Assembly (NCBI RefSeq): GCF_000264905.1
Contig: NW_006763153.1
Location: 527,741 to 570,597 of the forward strand
From: Stereum hirsutum FP-91666 SS1
Taxonomy: Eukaryota > Basidiomycota > Agaricomycetes > Russulales > Stereaceae
DNA: 42,857 bases
Direction: 5' to 3'
The notes under the pieces are model-generated. The model was not told the DNA's origin. It searched no databases and saw only the letters and a list, made by a program, of their open reading frames with translations. Position numbers and translations under genes: made by a program. This document shows, in pieces, positions 1 to 10,491 of the stretch (its first letter is position 1; each line of letters begins with the position of its first letter).

Positions 1-289
1 GAAGTCCTCCGCCAAGTATGGCATGTACTTCGTCGAGTTCAACGACAACGCCACATCACGCACTTTCAAACGTGTCATGTCTACCCCCATCTACCTTAAC
101 GGCGAACTCTGCCACGCCGCCAAGGCCCTCGACTCGAAGCCTCCGACTCCCCAGTGCTCTATCTGCCTCCGCTGGGGTCATCGGACCCACCTGTGCCGCT
201 CAATGACGAAGAGGTGTTGGAAGTGCGGCGGCGCACATGATGAACGGGACCATGCGAAGACCTGTGGTCCTTGTGAGAGCAGGCGTACA
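1..289 (+). pseudogene. LINE-type ORF1 (gag-like zinc-knuckle) fragment, 5'-truncated by window edge
   Basis: The frame is open from base 2. It encodes a Cys/His cluster typical of the nucleic-acid-binding ORF1 or gag protein of retroelements. One canonical CX2CX4HX4C knuckle (CSICLRWGHRTHLC) is followed by a second, spaced knuckle beginning CWKCGGAH and by a further CGPC pair. Such proteins coat retroelement RNA. No reverse transcriptase is visible downstream. The coding character ends at about 289, where an unrelated LTR-like sequence starts, so this is a broken remnant. The N-terminus lies outside the window. The zinc-knuckle assignment is secure; LINE versus LTR-gag origin is inferred from the knuckle arrangement. 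Confidence 0.6.
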
Positions 290-687
290 TGTAAGAGAAT
301 TATAAATGTGCCCGCTAGTAAGGAATGGATTATTTACAAAGGTTCCAGTCCTACCTGAGGGAATGCATACCTTTATAAATGGCCCATATGGCTTTCGACG
401 CCCCTAGCACCCTTCCGGAATGCTTCGGATGCCCCGGGACGTCCAGGGACGCTCCTCCTCTCGCGCTCGTCGTACACTGCGCCCCGCCCCGACATTCCTT
501 TTCGGGACATTGCACGCGCATGCGCTGCCTGGCGCTTCCCTCCGCCCGCCGCTGCCACACCCGCCGCTGCCATGCCTGCCGCTGCTGGCCACGCCCTCCG
601 TGCTCCTTTCTTTATTTCTCTTTTTATACTCAGGACTGTGTCTTTCAATAAAGCTACTCTCTTGTGTACGTGTCTACCTCTCTAATA
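290..687 (+). repeat. Putative solo LTR or LTR-like segment
   Basis: The segment starts with TGTA directly at the broken end of the zinc-knuckle fragment. It holds A+T-rich promoter-like bases at its start, an AATAAA poly(A)-type signal at about 648-653, and then a pyrimidine-rich end. Its first ~60 bases resemble a second site starting at 18523 that also abuts an ORF1 remnant. The 3' boundary is a guess: no 5-bp target duplication of the flanking GTACA was found to its right. Confidence 0.3.
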
Positions 688-1598
688 GTGCGGCCGCCAT
701 CATCGGGGACCCCCACGCATTCAGCCTCCGTCGACATTCTAGATCGTCACCGCGCTCTATCCGTCGCCGCCGTTGCGCTCTGCCTGACGCCGCCATCGCG
801 CTCGTCATCGTCAGGAGTAGCACGCAGCCCTTCACATTCAATCCGCCCTCGGCGCCACCTCATTCCCATTCGTTACCGATCACGCCTGCACTCGGTCGTC
901 GTCCTTCCTGTCCACCGCCCCAAATCAAAAGGGTTTCCCCTCACTCGTCGTTTCAAAGGTTGTCGAGAGGTGTCTGGACATTGGGCGGGATATCGTGGCG
1001 AGTTTCTGAATGTCAGGTGCGTGTATCAACCCGTTCATTCATCTATTGTTGCTGACGTGGCCTCTGTGCCTCTACCATCGCTATACCCAGTTTCAACGGT
1101 CTACGGCCATCTCCTTCCCCACCTCTGCGACGCTTGGTTCTTGTAAGCCTGCCATCGCCGTGCGGCCTCGCCACGCCACACTTCTGTATATTTCCCTTGC
1201 GTACAGTACCTTTTTTCCCGCTTCTTTTGTCATTCTTGGGCCGTTCTACTACGACGCGATCTTTTTGCGTGCACATACGCTTCACATCACCCTCGAGCTC
1301 TCCCACGTCATCGTCTTCTCATTCGTACTTGCCTGCCACTTCACCCTCGAGCCCCGTGCCACGTCACCATCCCGTCCTTTGTCCTTCTCCCTTCACATAC
1401 AATCTCAAGCATGTACTGCACTCTTATACCTCGGCAATGGCATCATTTTCCTTTGCTCATGTGTCCGATGTCGAACCCGCCGATCACAACACACGTGCCA
1501 CATCGACGAAAAGAAATATACAGAAAAACAACGTAACTAAACATTAAATCGACCGGGTGATACAGCAAAGAAAGAAGAGGTACAAACCAACTCACCGT
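688..1598. other. No gene seen; pyrimidine-rich non-coding stretch
   Basis: Long overlapping open frames occur in several phases, but they are low-complexity Ser/Pro/Arg strings without domain motifs and reflect a C/T-rich plus strand. A few short motifs such as TCACATxCA and CACGTCAxC recur loosely. The last ~50 bases lie just downstream of the KDZ transposase stop and probably include its 3' untranslated region. Confidence 0.5.
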
Positions 1599-4500
1599 TT
1601 ACTTCCCATCGAGTACGCTCTCTCGAGAAAGGAACGTATCGGCACGCTCGCGCACTGACAACCACCGAGACCGAAACACACGCTCGAGCGCACGGAACAT
1701 GTCAGAATGCTCCCAGGCGTACGCCTGCAGCCCCTCCGACTGAACATCGTCCGGAACCTTGTAGAGGGCCTTTCTATCCCACCACGTAGCCTGCCAGCTA
1801 AATGTGGCGAGAGTTCGCCGCATCTCTTCTCGTAGCAACCTCACCTCCTCCTCCCACCTCTGAGCTCGGGCTCGAGCCTTCAGCCATTCCACACGAACAC
1901 CTAGAAAACATGGCAACGTCGTTCTTAGGACAACTACCCAAAACAAAGACTAGGAAAACTGACCGTGATTCATCTCCGTGCTCAGCGCTTGGCCTTCCTC
2001 TTGTTCCGCCACTCCCCCTTCCCCGTTTGCCCCTTCGTATTCCAAACCACCGACGGTCCATATCCACGACACTGTACGCCGACTTTCGCCAGACACAGTT
2101 GCATTTGTACGTGATGGGCCGGCCGGTACGTCGTCGAGGATGGCGTCGGCGTTGGAGTCAGTAGTCGACGCGGGGGTGGGGGTCGGTTGACTCGTCGAAT
2201 CGGACGGTATAGCCTCATTTGTTGAAGATGACCTGTTGGCCTGGGCGCGCATCCGTATCGCCTCGTCCTCACGCCTCAACAGCTCCCGCTGAGCACTCTC
2301 ACCCAATCCTACCACATCGCCAGCCTTCAACTCCCGCATCTTGTGCTTCCATGGCCCATCGTTGCCCTTCAACGCGATGAATGCCTTTCGGGCTGTCCTG
2401 TACCTTGCCGCCGCATCCGAAACCTTCACCTCAATCGTCTCCTGCAATCCTCGGGCCCTCGTGTTCCCTTTCTGTCCAGTGACGTTGTGAATCTTCAGCT
2501 TAACCATATAGACGCGTAAGTGTAATTGGCGGCGTAGGTCTTGTAAACCTTCGGTAGCGCACGCGTACCGCAGGTCGGCTTCCATTTGGGCGAGCAAGGT
2601 GTCGCAGTACGTGCTACGGAGGTCCTCTTGGATGTCGGACGGCATGTAAAGGCGTATGGTCTCTGGCGTTCGTGAATTCTCGTTATCGGCTGATGGAGTA
2701 TCCTCTGGTATGATGATCGAGGCGACACGTGGCATGTGAATATCTTGCTCGAGACGGAATCACTGGATTCGACGGAGTAAGTGGGTACGCAACTCCTGCA
2801 GCGCTGTCTTCTGGTGGTCTGAGGCGGCTTTCTTGCTTCGATGGGAAACATCGCGTCTATATACCGCGGTGAATATTCTATTGTAGGTGCAGGTCCATGG
2901 ATATCACTCACTGGGCGTTCTCAATCGCGATTCCTTCAAGTAGAAAGGCACTGCGTCCAGGTATAATGTTGTGTTGGAGTCGTACCTGCTCCGCTTCTTC
3001 TTCAGCCAGTCGCCTTGTGATTATCGCAATGGTGACATCTATCAAATCAAGTCGATTAGTTTGACCATCTCACGCTGGAACGAAACATTGAAGTTGTACT
3101 TTCTCCTTCAACCGTGTAGGGACTCTTCATGCCAGAACTACCGCTTTCATACGTACGAATCGTCGCTCGCCACTCCTGAAGTTGGTCGAGGTGATGCTTC
3201 ATCAAATCTTCCGTAAATTCCTCATATATGCCGATGTGGTTGTGCGCCTCTTCAAGAGCGGTCTGCAAGCGACGCTCGAAGAGATCAACTACATGTAATA
3301 GTTTATTAGTTGGATACTCAGCAGCAGTGGACTTCACATACCTAGTCCTACTAGCTTGCGCCAGTTTGCGTGGCCGCAATGGTCGTCTATCGTGTCGTGT
3401 CGCGCGCCAGCTCCCATCTCCCGTGTGCTTGTCGCCACACCATTTATCACGGCCCAATTTCTCTCAATTCCTTCACCATCGGTTTGGCCAGCGCCGACCT
3501 TGAAGCTCAAACTATGTGGCGGGTGGCAAGCTGATTCATGGCCGACGAGATGGAATTTTGGAACGGCCAGGTCCACGGCTTCCTTCGGAATGGTCGGCCT
3601 CAGGTTTTCGGGCATTTGGGGAAGGCGCTCAGTCCAGAACTTCACCTTCCACTGGCAAATGACGTCGTAGCTGAGGAGAATTCTGAGGACCAGAGTACCT
3701 CTGATGCTCGAAAGGTACATAAAGTCCATGTTGCAGTACCTACGGTGGTAATCAGCATCATAAATCGCGGTAGCGGTCGTGTGTTATGACTCACCGCTCG
3801 CCTTTCTGCAAGTCGCCCATACCAGTTGCCCGCCAAAATGTGTGGCGTGCACACACACATGCACCAACTCCTGTGGAACGAAGGCCGCGGGCGTTCTTTT
3901 GATTTGCATTCGAGAGAGCTGAGAATCCGGAACAAGTACTAATCTACGGCGGCATTTGAGTTATAGCCGACGAGAGACATCGCTGAAAAGGTAGGTAAAT
4001 AATCGTACCTCCTCTTGCGTGACGTATTTCAGGATATGCTCCCGGTAGGCCTCCTCAGGAACGAAATAGGCCCACCCCGTGCCGAGGCCTGGATCAGCTT
4101 TGCTATTCGACCGAAGGCGGTTCTTGAGGCGAAAGTTTGCATCCATCGCGAGGATAAGGCGATATAACCAACTGAAGGGCGTCAGTACAATCACTATCAA
4201 ACGAAACTTGAATACTCACTGATCGCCTTCGGGCACTGTATCCCACCCGCTTGGAAGATTTCGATCCGGCTGAGGACACGCCGGACATTGAACGGCGAGC
4301 TCCCCCAGACCTGTTCCTGCGATTCCCTCGGAGTCGTGGGCTCGTCCTGCCCGCTTTACTATCTTCAGGTGGCGCCACTCTCGCACCATGATCATGAAAG
4401 ACGGTAGGCGAAACTATAGAGCAGCCGTCAGCTTGTTTCGGTGGATTCTCAGAAGAGGGTAAGGCTCACAGGTGTAGAAAGAACCCCAGTGTTGTCCGTC

Positions 4501-5517
4501 AAGAGCTCGAGCCCATGGATGAAGTCGTATCCCGTGAGCTTACTTTGAAGTGAGAGTGTGTGGAAGAGGCGCATGGCCTCGAATGTGGCACCAGTTTGTG
4601 GATCGATGATGGTTGCCGGGAAAATCCCCGCCCGAAGAAGCTGCACTCGGCGAGGAGTGGCGGTGGACTCGCAGCGACAGAAGGCGATTTTGATGGTGTG
4701 GATCCCGTTAGTGTGAATGATCGTAAATGTCTGAATGTCGGCGGAGGCGCAGGGCTTCTCAGGGCAGTGTGGCCCCAAAGGGACGCACAGCTTGAGGTTA
4801 GCGAGCGACTCAGGTTCGAAGTACCGACTGTTCCATCTCTGGAACGAGTTATATAGCACTTTAGAAAAGTGAAGGAGAAGGATACCCGATACACGTACCT
4901 TGATACGATGGAAAGGGCTTCGGTGGTGTTGTGCCACCGCACAATCCTCGCAGACCAACTGACGACCATGGCAGTCATCGCACCGGATTATTGGGAGCCC
5001 CTTGTCACACGAGGGACAATACTGCTGGTCTCTCCAATAGCTCCGGCCTTCGAACCGCACGAACTCGTCCAGGTATTCGGAGCGGTGAGGTAGCCAAGTG
5101 CGCAGTGGATTATCCTGGGGATTATTTCAGTTTCGGCCTGTGAAAGGGATAATCGACACATACCGAGGCAGCGTACTTTTCCTTGCGTACATCCCTGGGG
5201 TCGATGTACACTCTATGCCCTCCGTCCTGGTCATCTCCCTCCGCATCAACATCTTGATCGTCAACGCACGGGTCTTCGTACTCTACTTGCCTCGAGAAAA
5301 AGTTGTCATCGATATCGGATAGCTCTGCGGGAGGAGGGGTTGAAGGTAAAGATGTGGAGTTCGAAGCCTGCGGAGTGGCTGCCTGAACGCTGATGTCTTC
5401 TCTATTCCAATGTAGTCGCCGTTGATCCGTGGAAGTTCCGAATGATACCCCCGACGCATTACCTTGTCGTGGTGGAGGTACGAGTGCGTTTTTTCGTGAT
5501 TTCTTCGCTCGCTGCAT
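1599..5517 (-). CDS. KDZ-family transposase (CxC2 zinc cluster + KDZ core), with one in-frame TGA
   Basis: Class II DNA transposase of the Kyakuja-Dileera-Zisupton group. Model of 11 exons: 5517-5164, 5114-4899, 4838-4470, 4413-4220, 4171-4009, 3943-3795, 3739-3342, 3288-3100, 3038-2912, 2856-1964, 1900-1599. The sum is 3354 nt, or 1118 codons; introns are 49-65 nt. Visible parts: the CxC2 cluster (Cys151/154, 163/166, 173/176, then His, ending FHRIKRWNSRYFEPESL), a CPAC pair near 356-359, the motif TGVGACVCARH near 456-466, GDLQKGER, and the RNase H-like core with YDVICQW (Asp507) and GQTDGEGIERNW (Asp569/Glu571/Glu574). The C-terminus (SWIWTVGG, VEWLKARARAQRW) is also family-typical. Met at 5517 was chosen because the family-like N-terminus starts there. 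A TGA at 2762-2760 (codon 752) interrupts an otherwise conserved stretch, so the full protein is probably not made. Confidence 0.9.
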
Positions 5518-5524
5518 GTCGTGG

Positions 5525-5735
5525 TAGTCATGGAGAGACTGAGGGAAAGAGGCGAGGTCTATGGGAGTCTTTAAATGACTGAGGGCAAAGGTGCATTCTG
5601 CGCGAGGACTGAGAAGACTGGGGGCAAAGGGCAAGGTCTATGGCGGCCATGAGGGCAAAGGGTACCGTCTGTGGGAGTCCTGAAGACACTGATGGCAAGG
5701 GGTGAGGTCTGAGGGTAGGGGGTGAGGTCGTGAAG
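5525..5735. repeat. Degenerate tandem repeats upstream of the KDZ transposase
   Basis: Five or so diverged copies of a unit containing ACTGAGGGCAAAGG, GAGGTCTATGGGAGTC and CTGAAGAC-like blocks, spaced about 35-55 bp apart. They lie directly 5' of the transposase start, where subterminal transposase-binding repeats or a promoter would be expected. Function is inferred from position only. Confidence 0.55.
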
Positions 5736-6023
5736 TGTGGCCGCAGCAATGTGGCACAGACAAGGCAGTCGAGATCAACAAAGCAAGGCGCGTCGTACAC
5801 GTGCCTATGTTCTTTCATGTGATTCACGACTTGTATATTTTTCGCTGTACAGCACTTGGGCCACACAAATTGGGTATTGTCTTTGTCTTTCGAGCGTAGC
5901 ACGCCGGCTTGGCCATACTGAGTCAAAAGTATCATGAAGATTACCGTAAGTAGACTAACGTAAGAGACAACATGGCGAACTATTTGCTGGAAAGGTATAA
6001 GTAAAAATCAACGCCGCCACCCT
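5736..6023. other. Intergenic between transposase and dioxygenase, no gene seen
   Basis: This 290-base spacer separates the dioxygenase stop from the repeat tract of the transposase promoter. A minus-strand frame of about 135 codons crosses it without recognisable motifs. No terminal inverted repeat pairing with the 1.5 kb side was found. Confidence 0.5.
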
Positions 6024-7923
6024 CTATACCATCGCGATTCCCGGATTCTCATCCACAGACTCCGCTCCTCCTTCGTCCGCAAACCGTAAGTGCTCGATAA
6101 TGTCCTTTCGCAGACCAGCGATGGTAGAAAACATGGAGCAAGCCTCCACCCACCGCTGTTCTGCCGATGCCTTCATCGCTTTCCACCCCGCATAGTCCTG
6201 TTTTTCAAAATTCTCCTCCGTCCTACATCCGTAACGGAACCACCGCATGAGACCTCCAGGACAATATTGCGTGAAAGACTTGCGTATCTCCCAAGGCCGT
6301 ACCGCGATATTCCCATGTGCAACCGCCGCAGATGGAATCAGGATGGCGCAGCCTGGAGGAAACTCGACCACCAGCTTCCAATCCCAGAGGATCAGATGGC
6401 CGCCTTTCTTTGGGTCATAGTCGCCGAGGGCGTATATGGCGCACATTGACCAGACGAGGTTGTTGAAGTCGCGGTGGATGCGGGTGAAGACGGAGCGGCC
6501 CAAGTTGAAGGTGACTGCGGGCCATAGACTGCGGAGAAAGGGGCGCTTGAGGGAACTGTCGTTCTTCTCGAGCGCGAGAAGAGCGTCGTCGATGGCGCGG
6601 AAGGCTTTCGGACAGGCAAAGGCATACGCCGCTGCAAAATGTCTATTAAAACATACGCAGCGTTTGTTAGAAAAAAGACTCACCGCTCCCCCACTGCGCT
6701 ATGTGACGAATCCACGGGTTGCTACATAAGTCCTCAGCTGCCTTGGCATTCGCCTGGGACTTCATGTCGAACATTGTGGGAGTCTAAGAGAACCAGTAAA
6801 ACGGACATTAGTATTGATAAATAAAGCAGTAGGTGGGCTGGACGCACCTCCTGGCCGCCACCGAATGAATACCCAGTGAACAACGTCGGAAAAATACCAC
6901 GCCGACCTTCCTCAGGCCGCTGAGGAGTCTTCATATTCATGTGTGCGTTGTCCATGGCCTTGCAAGCCTCGATGTTGACGATCTCCCAGCCCGGCATACG
7001 ACCAACACACTGGGCGAGGATGTTATCTTCGGCATCCACCAAGACGAAGCTTTCGCTGGTAAGGTAGGAAATCCATTCAATTAAAGAACGAACTGTCAGA
7101 CAAATGGAGTTCACTTACGCGCCGTCCCACTGTACCAAACCGAAACCCTGCCACACGATAAGCTGCACCACGGTCCATCCAGCCAGCTTAAAGACATCCA
7201 GCGCACGGGAGCCAATCCACGCACCAACCGCATGAGCCATGCGCGGGGCAGAAAAACGCTTCAACACGGCCTTATTCTTGACCTCGCCGTGTTTGTCGAC
7301 GATGCCGCGACGGAAAGTGAGAGCGACGCGTCGCCGGCTCACAGCTAGTTCCTGCTGTGCCAAAGCTTCCGCTGCGATACGTTGGCGTTCTCGTTTCTTG
7401 TGTGTGCGCGAGTTTCGAGGCTTCTGCCTCCGCTGGGGCGATGGGGTTGGCGTGGAGGCTGCAAAGGTGGGTTTGGAGCTCGACAAATCCGTGGCCAATT
7501 CCGAGAATGAGGATGGGTCCGGCTGTGGCGTAGAATATGAAGTCGAGGCGGACGGCGGCACAGGGTTCTGGCTTGAGCCCCACATTCGAATGAAGGAGCC
7601 GAGGATGGGAAGGGAGGCCATGCCAATGGGAGCCGATGCAGAGCGAGCGCGGGTGACATTTGGGGATGGGGAGGTGGGTGAAGGGGTGAAGATCGACTGG
7701 GGAGTTTTTAAATCCACAGGGCCCGCAATGTGGTCGTCGGGCTCAGTTTCAGCGACTTCTGCGGCAACCTTGAGCGAGGCGCGGAGACTAAAGCTACACG
7801 CAACACTGACAGCTCGGTGGATAACCGTAGGAAATGGTGAGAAGACCTTCAGAGAGCGCGTCTAAGTTGCGCGTCAGCAAACAGCCATAGTGCCAGTAAT
7901 GGGATACTCACTACGCGCTCCAT
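6024..7923 (-). CDS. TET/JBP-like 2OG-Fe(II) dioxygenase (fungal 5-methylcytosine oxidase family)
   Basis: Five exons, 7923-7912, 7861-7119, 7055-6848, 6783-6684 and 6631-6024, give 1671 nt and a 556-aa protein. The N-terminal ~170 residues are Ser/Pro-rich with a basic, nuclear-localisation-like patch (HKKRERQR). The region after WTVVQLIVWQGFG carries the fungal TET/JBP hallmark GYSFGGGQE (residues 313-321). The double-stranded beta-helix core then shows the HxD iron ligands His407/Asp409 (HRDFNN), GDYDPKKGGHLILWD, EFPPGCAILIPSA, the distal iron ligand His460 (AHGN) and Arg471 for 2-oxoglutarate (RKSFTQY). Family knowledge: these enzymes oxidise 5-methylcytosine in DNA and in Agaricomycetes are expanded next to KDZ transposons, as here, where the transposase lies 0.5 kb downstream on the same strand. 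All catalytic residues are present, so activity is plausible. Target base is inferred. Confidence 0.9.
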
Positions 7924-8463
7924 GGCCGTAATATCTGTAGGCCAGATATGGAGCTAGTGAGCTTTGAGGAAGTCAGAATTGTGCATCATGGGCGGGGAGG
8001 TGGAAAGATAAAAGAGAGAGAGAAAATGCCTGTGGAAAGACCCCTACCTCAGCTAGGAGAGCCGTGTCCTACTCTGGCAAAGCTTCGGTCGGGGAGTTTA
8101 TTCCACAGGTCGAATGAAAATGAAAGAAAAAAAGGTAGAGTAAGTGTAAACGCGAAAAGACACGTACCTGTATCCTCCAACACGTTGAAGGCAGCGGCGA
8201 CGAGGTGGAAACACGTCCCAACCTGAAACTATCAACCGTTACCTTATACCTCCGTTGCCGCGATCGAAGTCCGACCGCGTCCGGCCGAGCTGTGTGGTGC
8301 CACTCGTACGCCACACACCGAAACGAAGGCAGAACAAAAGAATAGTGCTACAGCTCATGGTGAAGGGTTTGTATTGACTGGTTCATGTATATACAAACCG
8401 TAAATATCCCCTCCGTGTGCCCCAAATCAAACCGACGCCCGCACAGATAGCTCTGGAGCCTTA
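7924..8463. other. Intergenic, no gene supported
   Basis: This is the promoter side of the dioxygenase gene. Short frames on both strands lack domain motifs or consistent splice sites. Repeated cAAAgg/gAAAgg purine tracts on the plus strand near 7990-8150 are low complexity. Confidence 0.5.
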
Positions 8464-9168
8464 CTACCACCCATACACTTTACGAAACTCGAACCGGTTC
8501 ACCCTACGACAGCCAGCAGTAAGATTTCTTGAATGAACAGAAAAGCGGGTGGGTAGATCATACCTATGTCCCTCGAAGATGATAATATTATCCTCCATGG
8601 CCGCCTGGATCGCCTGTTCGCCTTGCTGCATCAGCTGCAACATCTGGTGATGCCCTGCAACATACCGTCGGTGACGATGCTTGACCACGGCTAGCATCGC
8701 TGAACGAGGTTCCTCAGCAGCAATGGCTTCGTGGGCGTCCTTGATCTCCTCGTCCAGTTGGGCCCTTAGCTCTCGCTCGTACTCGTCGCAGGCTGCCTGG
8801 CGCCCCGCCGCCTTCGTCTTCTGGAATATGTCATAGAGAGACTTGGACACCATCTCCCAGCACATGTTTTCGTACATGCGTGCCTCACGGTCCCGCGCGG
8901 GATCCTTCTCCTCAAAGAATTTGAGTGCGATTGGGGTAAAATATGAGCTGAAAGAACGAAAAGGTATATGTCAGTATTTGCCCAAGATGCGGAACAAGAC
9001 GTGACAGAACACGCCGAGAAGGTCAGAACATAAAACAGGTACAGCGCACCCTCTAGTTCCTTCAATGATACGGTTTGCCTGGGTTGTTATTTGTTCGCGC
9101 TCCTTCTGCCCGATCCTGCGTCGGCCCAGACTTGATTTCAGAATACTGCGACGCTTACCGCGAGGCAT
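8464..9168 (-). CDS. Hypothetical 180-aa basic, helical protein
   Basis: Three exons, 9168-9050, 8947-8564 and 8503-8464, sum to 543 nt. The start Met (MPRGKRRSILKSSLG) opens a strongly basic N-terminus (RGKRR, GRRR) that could bind nucleic acid or direct the protein to the nucleus. The middle (MYENMCWEMVSKSLYDIFQ onward) is rich in Glu, Lys, Ala and Gln and probably forms long helices or a coiled coil. The end is a short Arg/Phe tail (RVNRFEFRKVYGW). The first intron is 102 nt, the others under 65. I do not recognise the family. It sits between the dioxygenase and a Pro/Ser-rich gene on the same strand, so a role in the same mobile unit is possible but unsupported. Confidence 0.6.
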
Positions 9169-9872
9169 GGGTAGGGAACTGGAAAGATGATTTAGAATCG
9201 CACGGTATAAGCACCACGAGAAACACACCTTTTCGAAGCCACAGGAGGTATAGCCATAAGAGCAATGGATCGAGCGGCGAGGAAATTGACGATGGTGGTC
9301 GTGGTAAGTGTAAGAAGAACCAACCCAAGTGGAAAGAGTCGAGTTGCGGCGGGCTTACTTGAGTGGTTGGTTCCCATTGTTGACAGCCTACGCACCGTAG
9401 ATCAAAGCCTAAAAAATAAAACAAAAGCGGGAAGACTACTTAAATACGAGCCCGAACCCAAATATAAATTTATGTATGCGTCGGGGTGAGGGAAGTGGTA
9501 TATGTCAGATCCAGCCATGAAGACGGAGAAAGTGCAATATACACACTCAGTTTTGAACGACCGCTCCTACACGTTCTTTCGACTCATTTAGACACTCACC
9601 AAAAACTTTTGGATTCCGAATTGGGGCTCACCTCAACATGTCTCCTAAATATTTGCGAGATTTATGGAGGACGGAATACTGGTAAACAAGTACGATGAAA
9701 GTCGACAGGTGGTCTGTGGCCCGACTCGAAGTGGTAGAGTGGCGCGCGGACTTGGCGCGTCAAACTGGCCCTCGCAATAGATGTATAGTAGATAATACCG
9801 ACCTGTCATAGAGAAATAAAATGAGCTTGAGAGCAATAGAGGGAATAGAAAGAAAAGAAACATGAGTCTATT
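9169..9872. other. Intergenic, no gene supported
   Basis: Upstream of the 180-aa gene. Small frames only, no recognisable motif, no splice-consistent model. The right part, from about 9780, is A-rich and leads into the tRNA-like unit. Confidence 0.5.
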
Positions 9873-10024
9873 AAAAAAATAAAAAAGACATCGCGGGCTA
9901 ATGGATGGAACGCAACGCCATGGAGGGATCCATCCATTAGCACGTTTGGTCTTTACCCATGGCGGGAATTGAACCCACGACCTCACGATAAATCGCAAGG
10001 TTTTGCCAAGTAGACTACAAGGGC
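9873..10024 (-). ncRNA. tRNA-derived Pol III unit (SINE-like): tRNA head, 13-bp hairpin, T-run terminators
   Basis: Read on the minus strand, 10024-9955 folds roughly like a tRNA. It has a 7-bp acceptor stem with one mismatch, a T arm GTGGG/CCCGC closing TTCAATT, an exact internal box B (GGTTCAATTCC, plus-strand 9965-9975) and a box A-like motif (10/12 positions, 10006-10017). It is followed by a perfect 13-bp inverted repeat (9941-9929 with 9909-9897, loop 19 nt) and then runs of six and seven T, the Pol III stop signal. The anticodon loop is irregular (8 nt or a 6-bp stem), so it is unlikely to be a working tRNA. A tRNA-derived SINE or small Pol III RNA is the best reading. Confidence 0.6.
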
Positions 10025-10491
10025 TTATTCTACACACATCGGACTCAGACTATACCCAGTAATCGATCCGCGCAGGCAATCAAACTCAAATCCACTGATC
10101 TCACTCAGATCTGCAATCAAATTGTTTGCATCATCCCGAACCGACGTCACATTACCCGCGCCTCGGCGTAGACGTTCTCGCACATAGGACCGAGCAAAGC
10201 AGTCATTTTATTCCAGTCATGCAAGGATAACAGATGTACATGAAGACGAGCGACGAAGCAAAATATAAACAGAACGAAAACACCGGAAAGCAGCCACAAA
10301 CGAACAAACGAGCAAAAAAAAGAGCAGCAACATCACAGCGAGAACGAACACGGAGATCGCGAACGCGTCCAAAGAGAAAAGAAACTAAACCGACAGCCAT
10401 GAGAGGGGGGAAGAGGATACCTGCGTGGAGGGGTAAAGCTGTAAGCAGAGATAGAGCGGAAGAAAAAAACAACGTACCTGCTCGCCACTCA
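10025..10491. other. Intergenic, no gene supported
   Basis: Between the tRNA-like unit and the 3' end of the 271-aa gene. Purine-rich on the plus strand near 10260-10480 (AAC/GAA/AAA strings). No motif-bearing frame. Confidence 0.5.

Noticed and set aside
420..1540. Overlapping plus-strand frames of 137-211 codons
   Set aside because: Low-complexity Ser/Pro/Arg/His peptides in three phases at once, as expected from a C/T-rich strand; no motif or splice pattern.
2753..2765. An intron removing the TGA in the KDZ transposase
   Set aside because: The candidate GTGATT donor with nearby AG acceptors either shifts the frame or leaves an intron far under 40 nt.
9955..10024. Functional tRNA gene
   Set aside because: The box B is exact, but the anticodon loop is irregular and the acceptor stem has a mismatch; a tRNA-derived element fits better.
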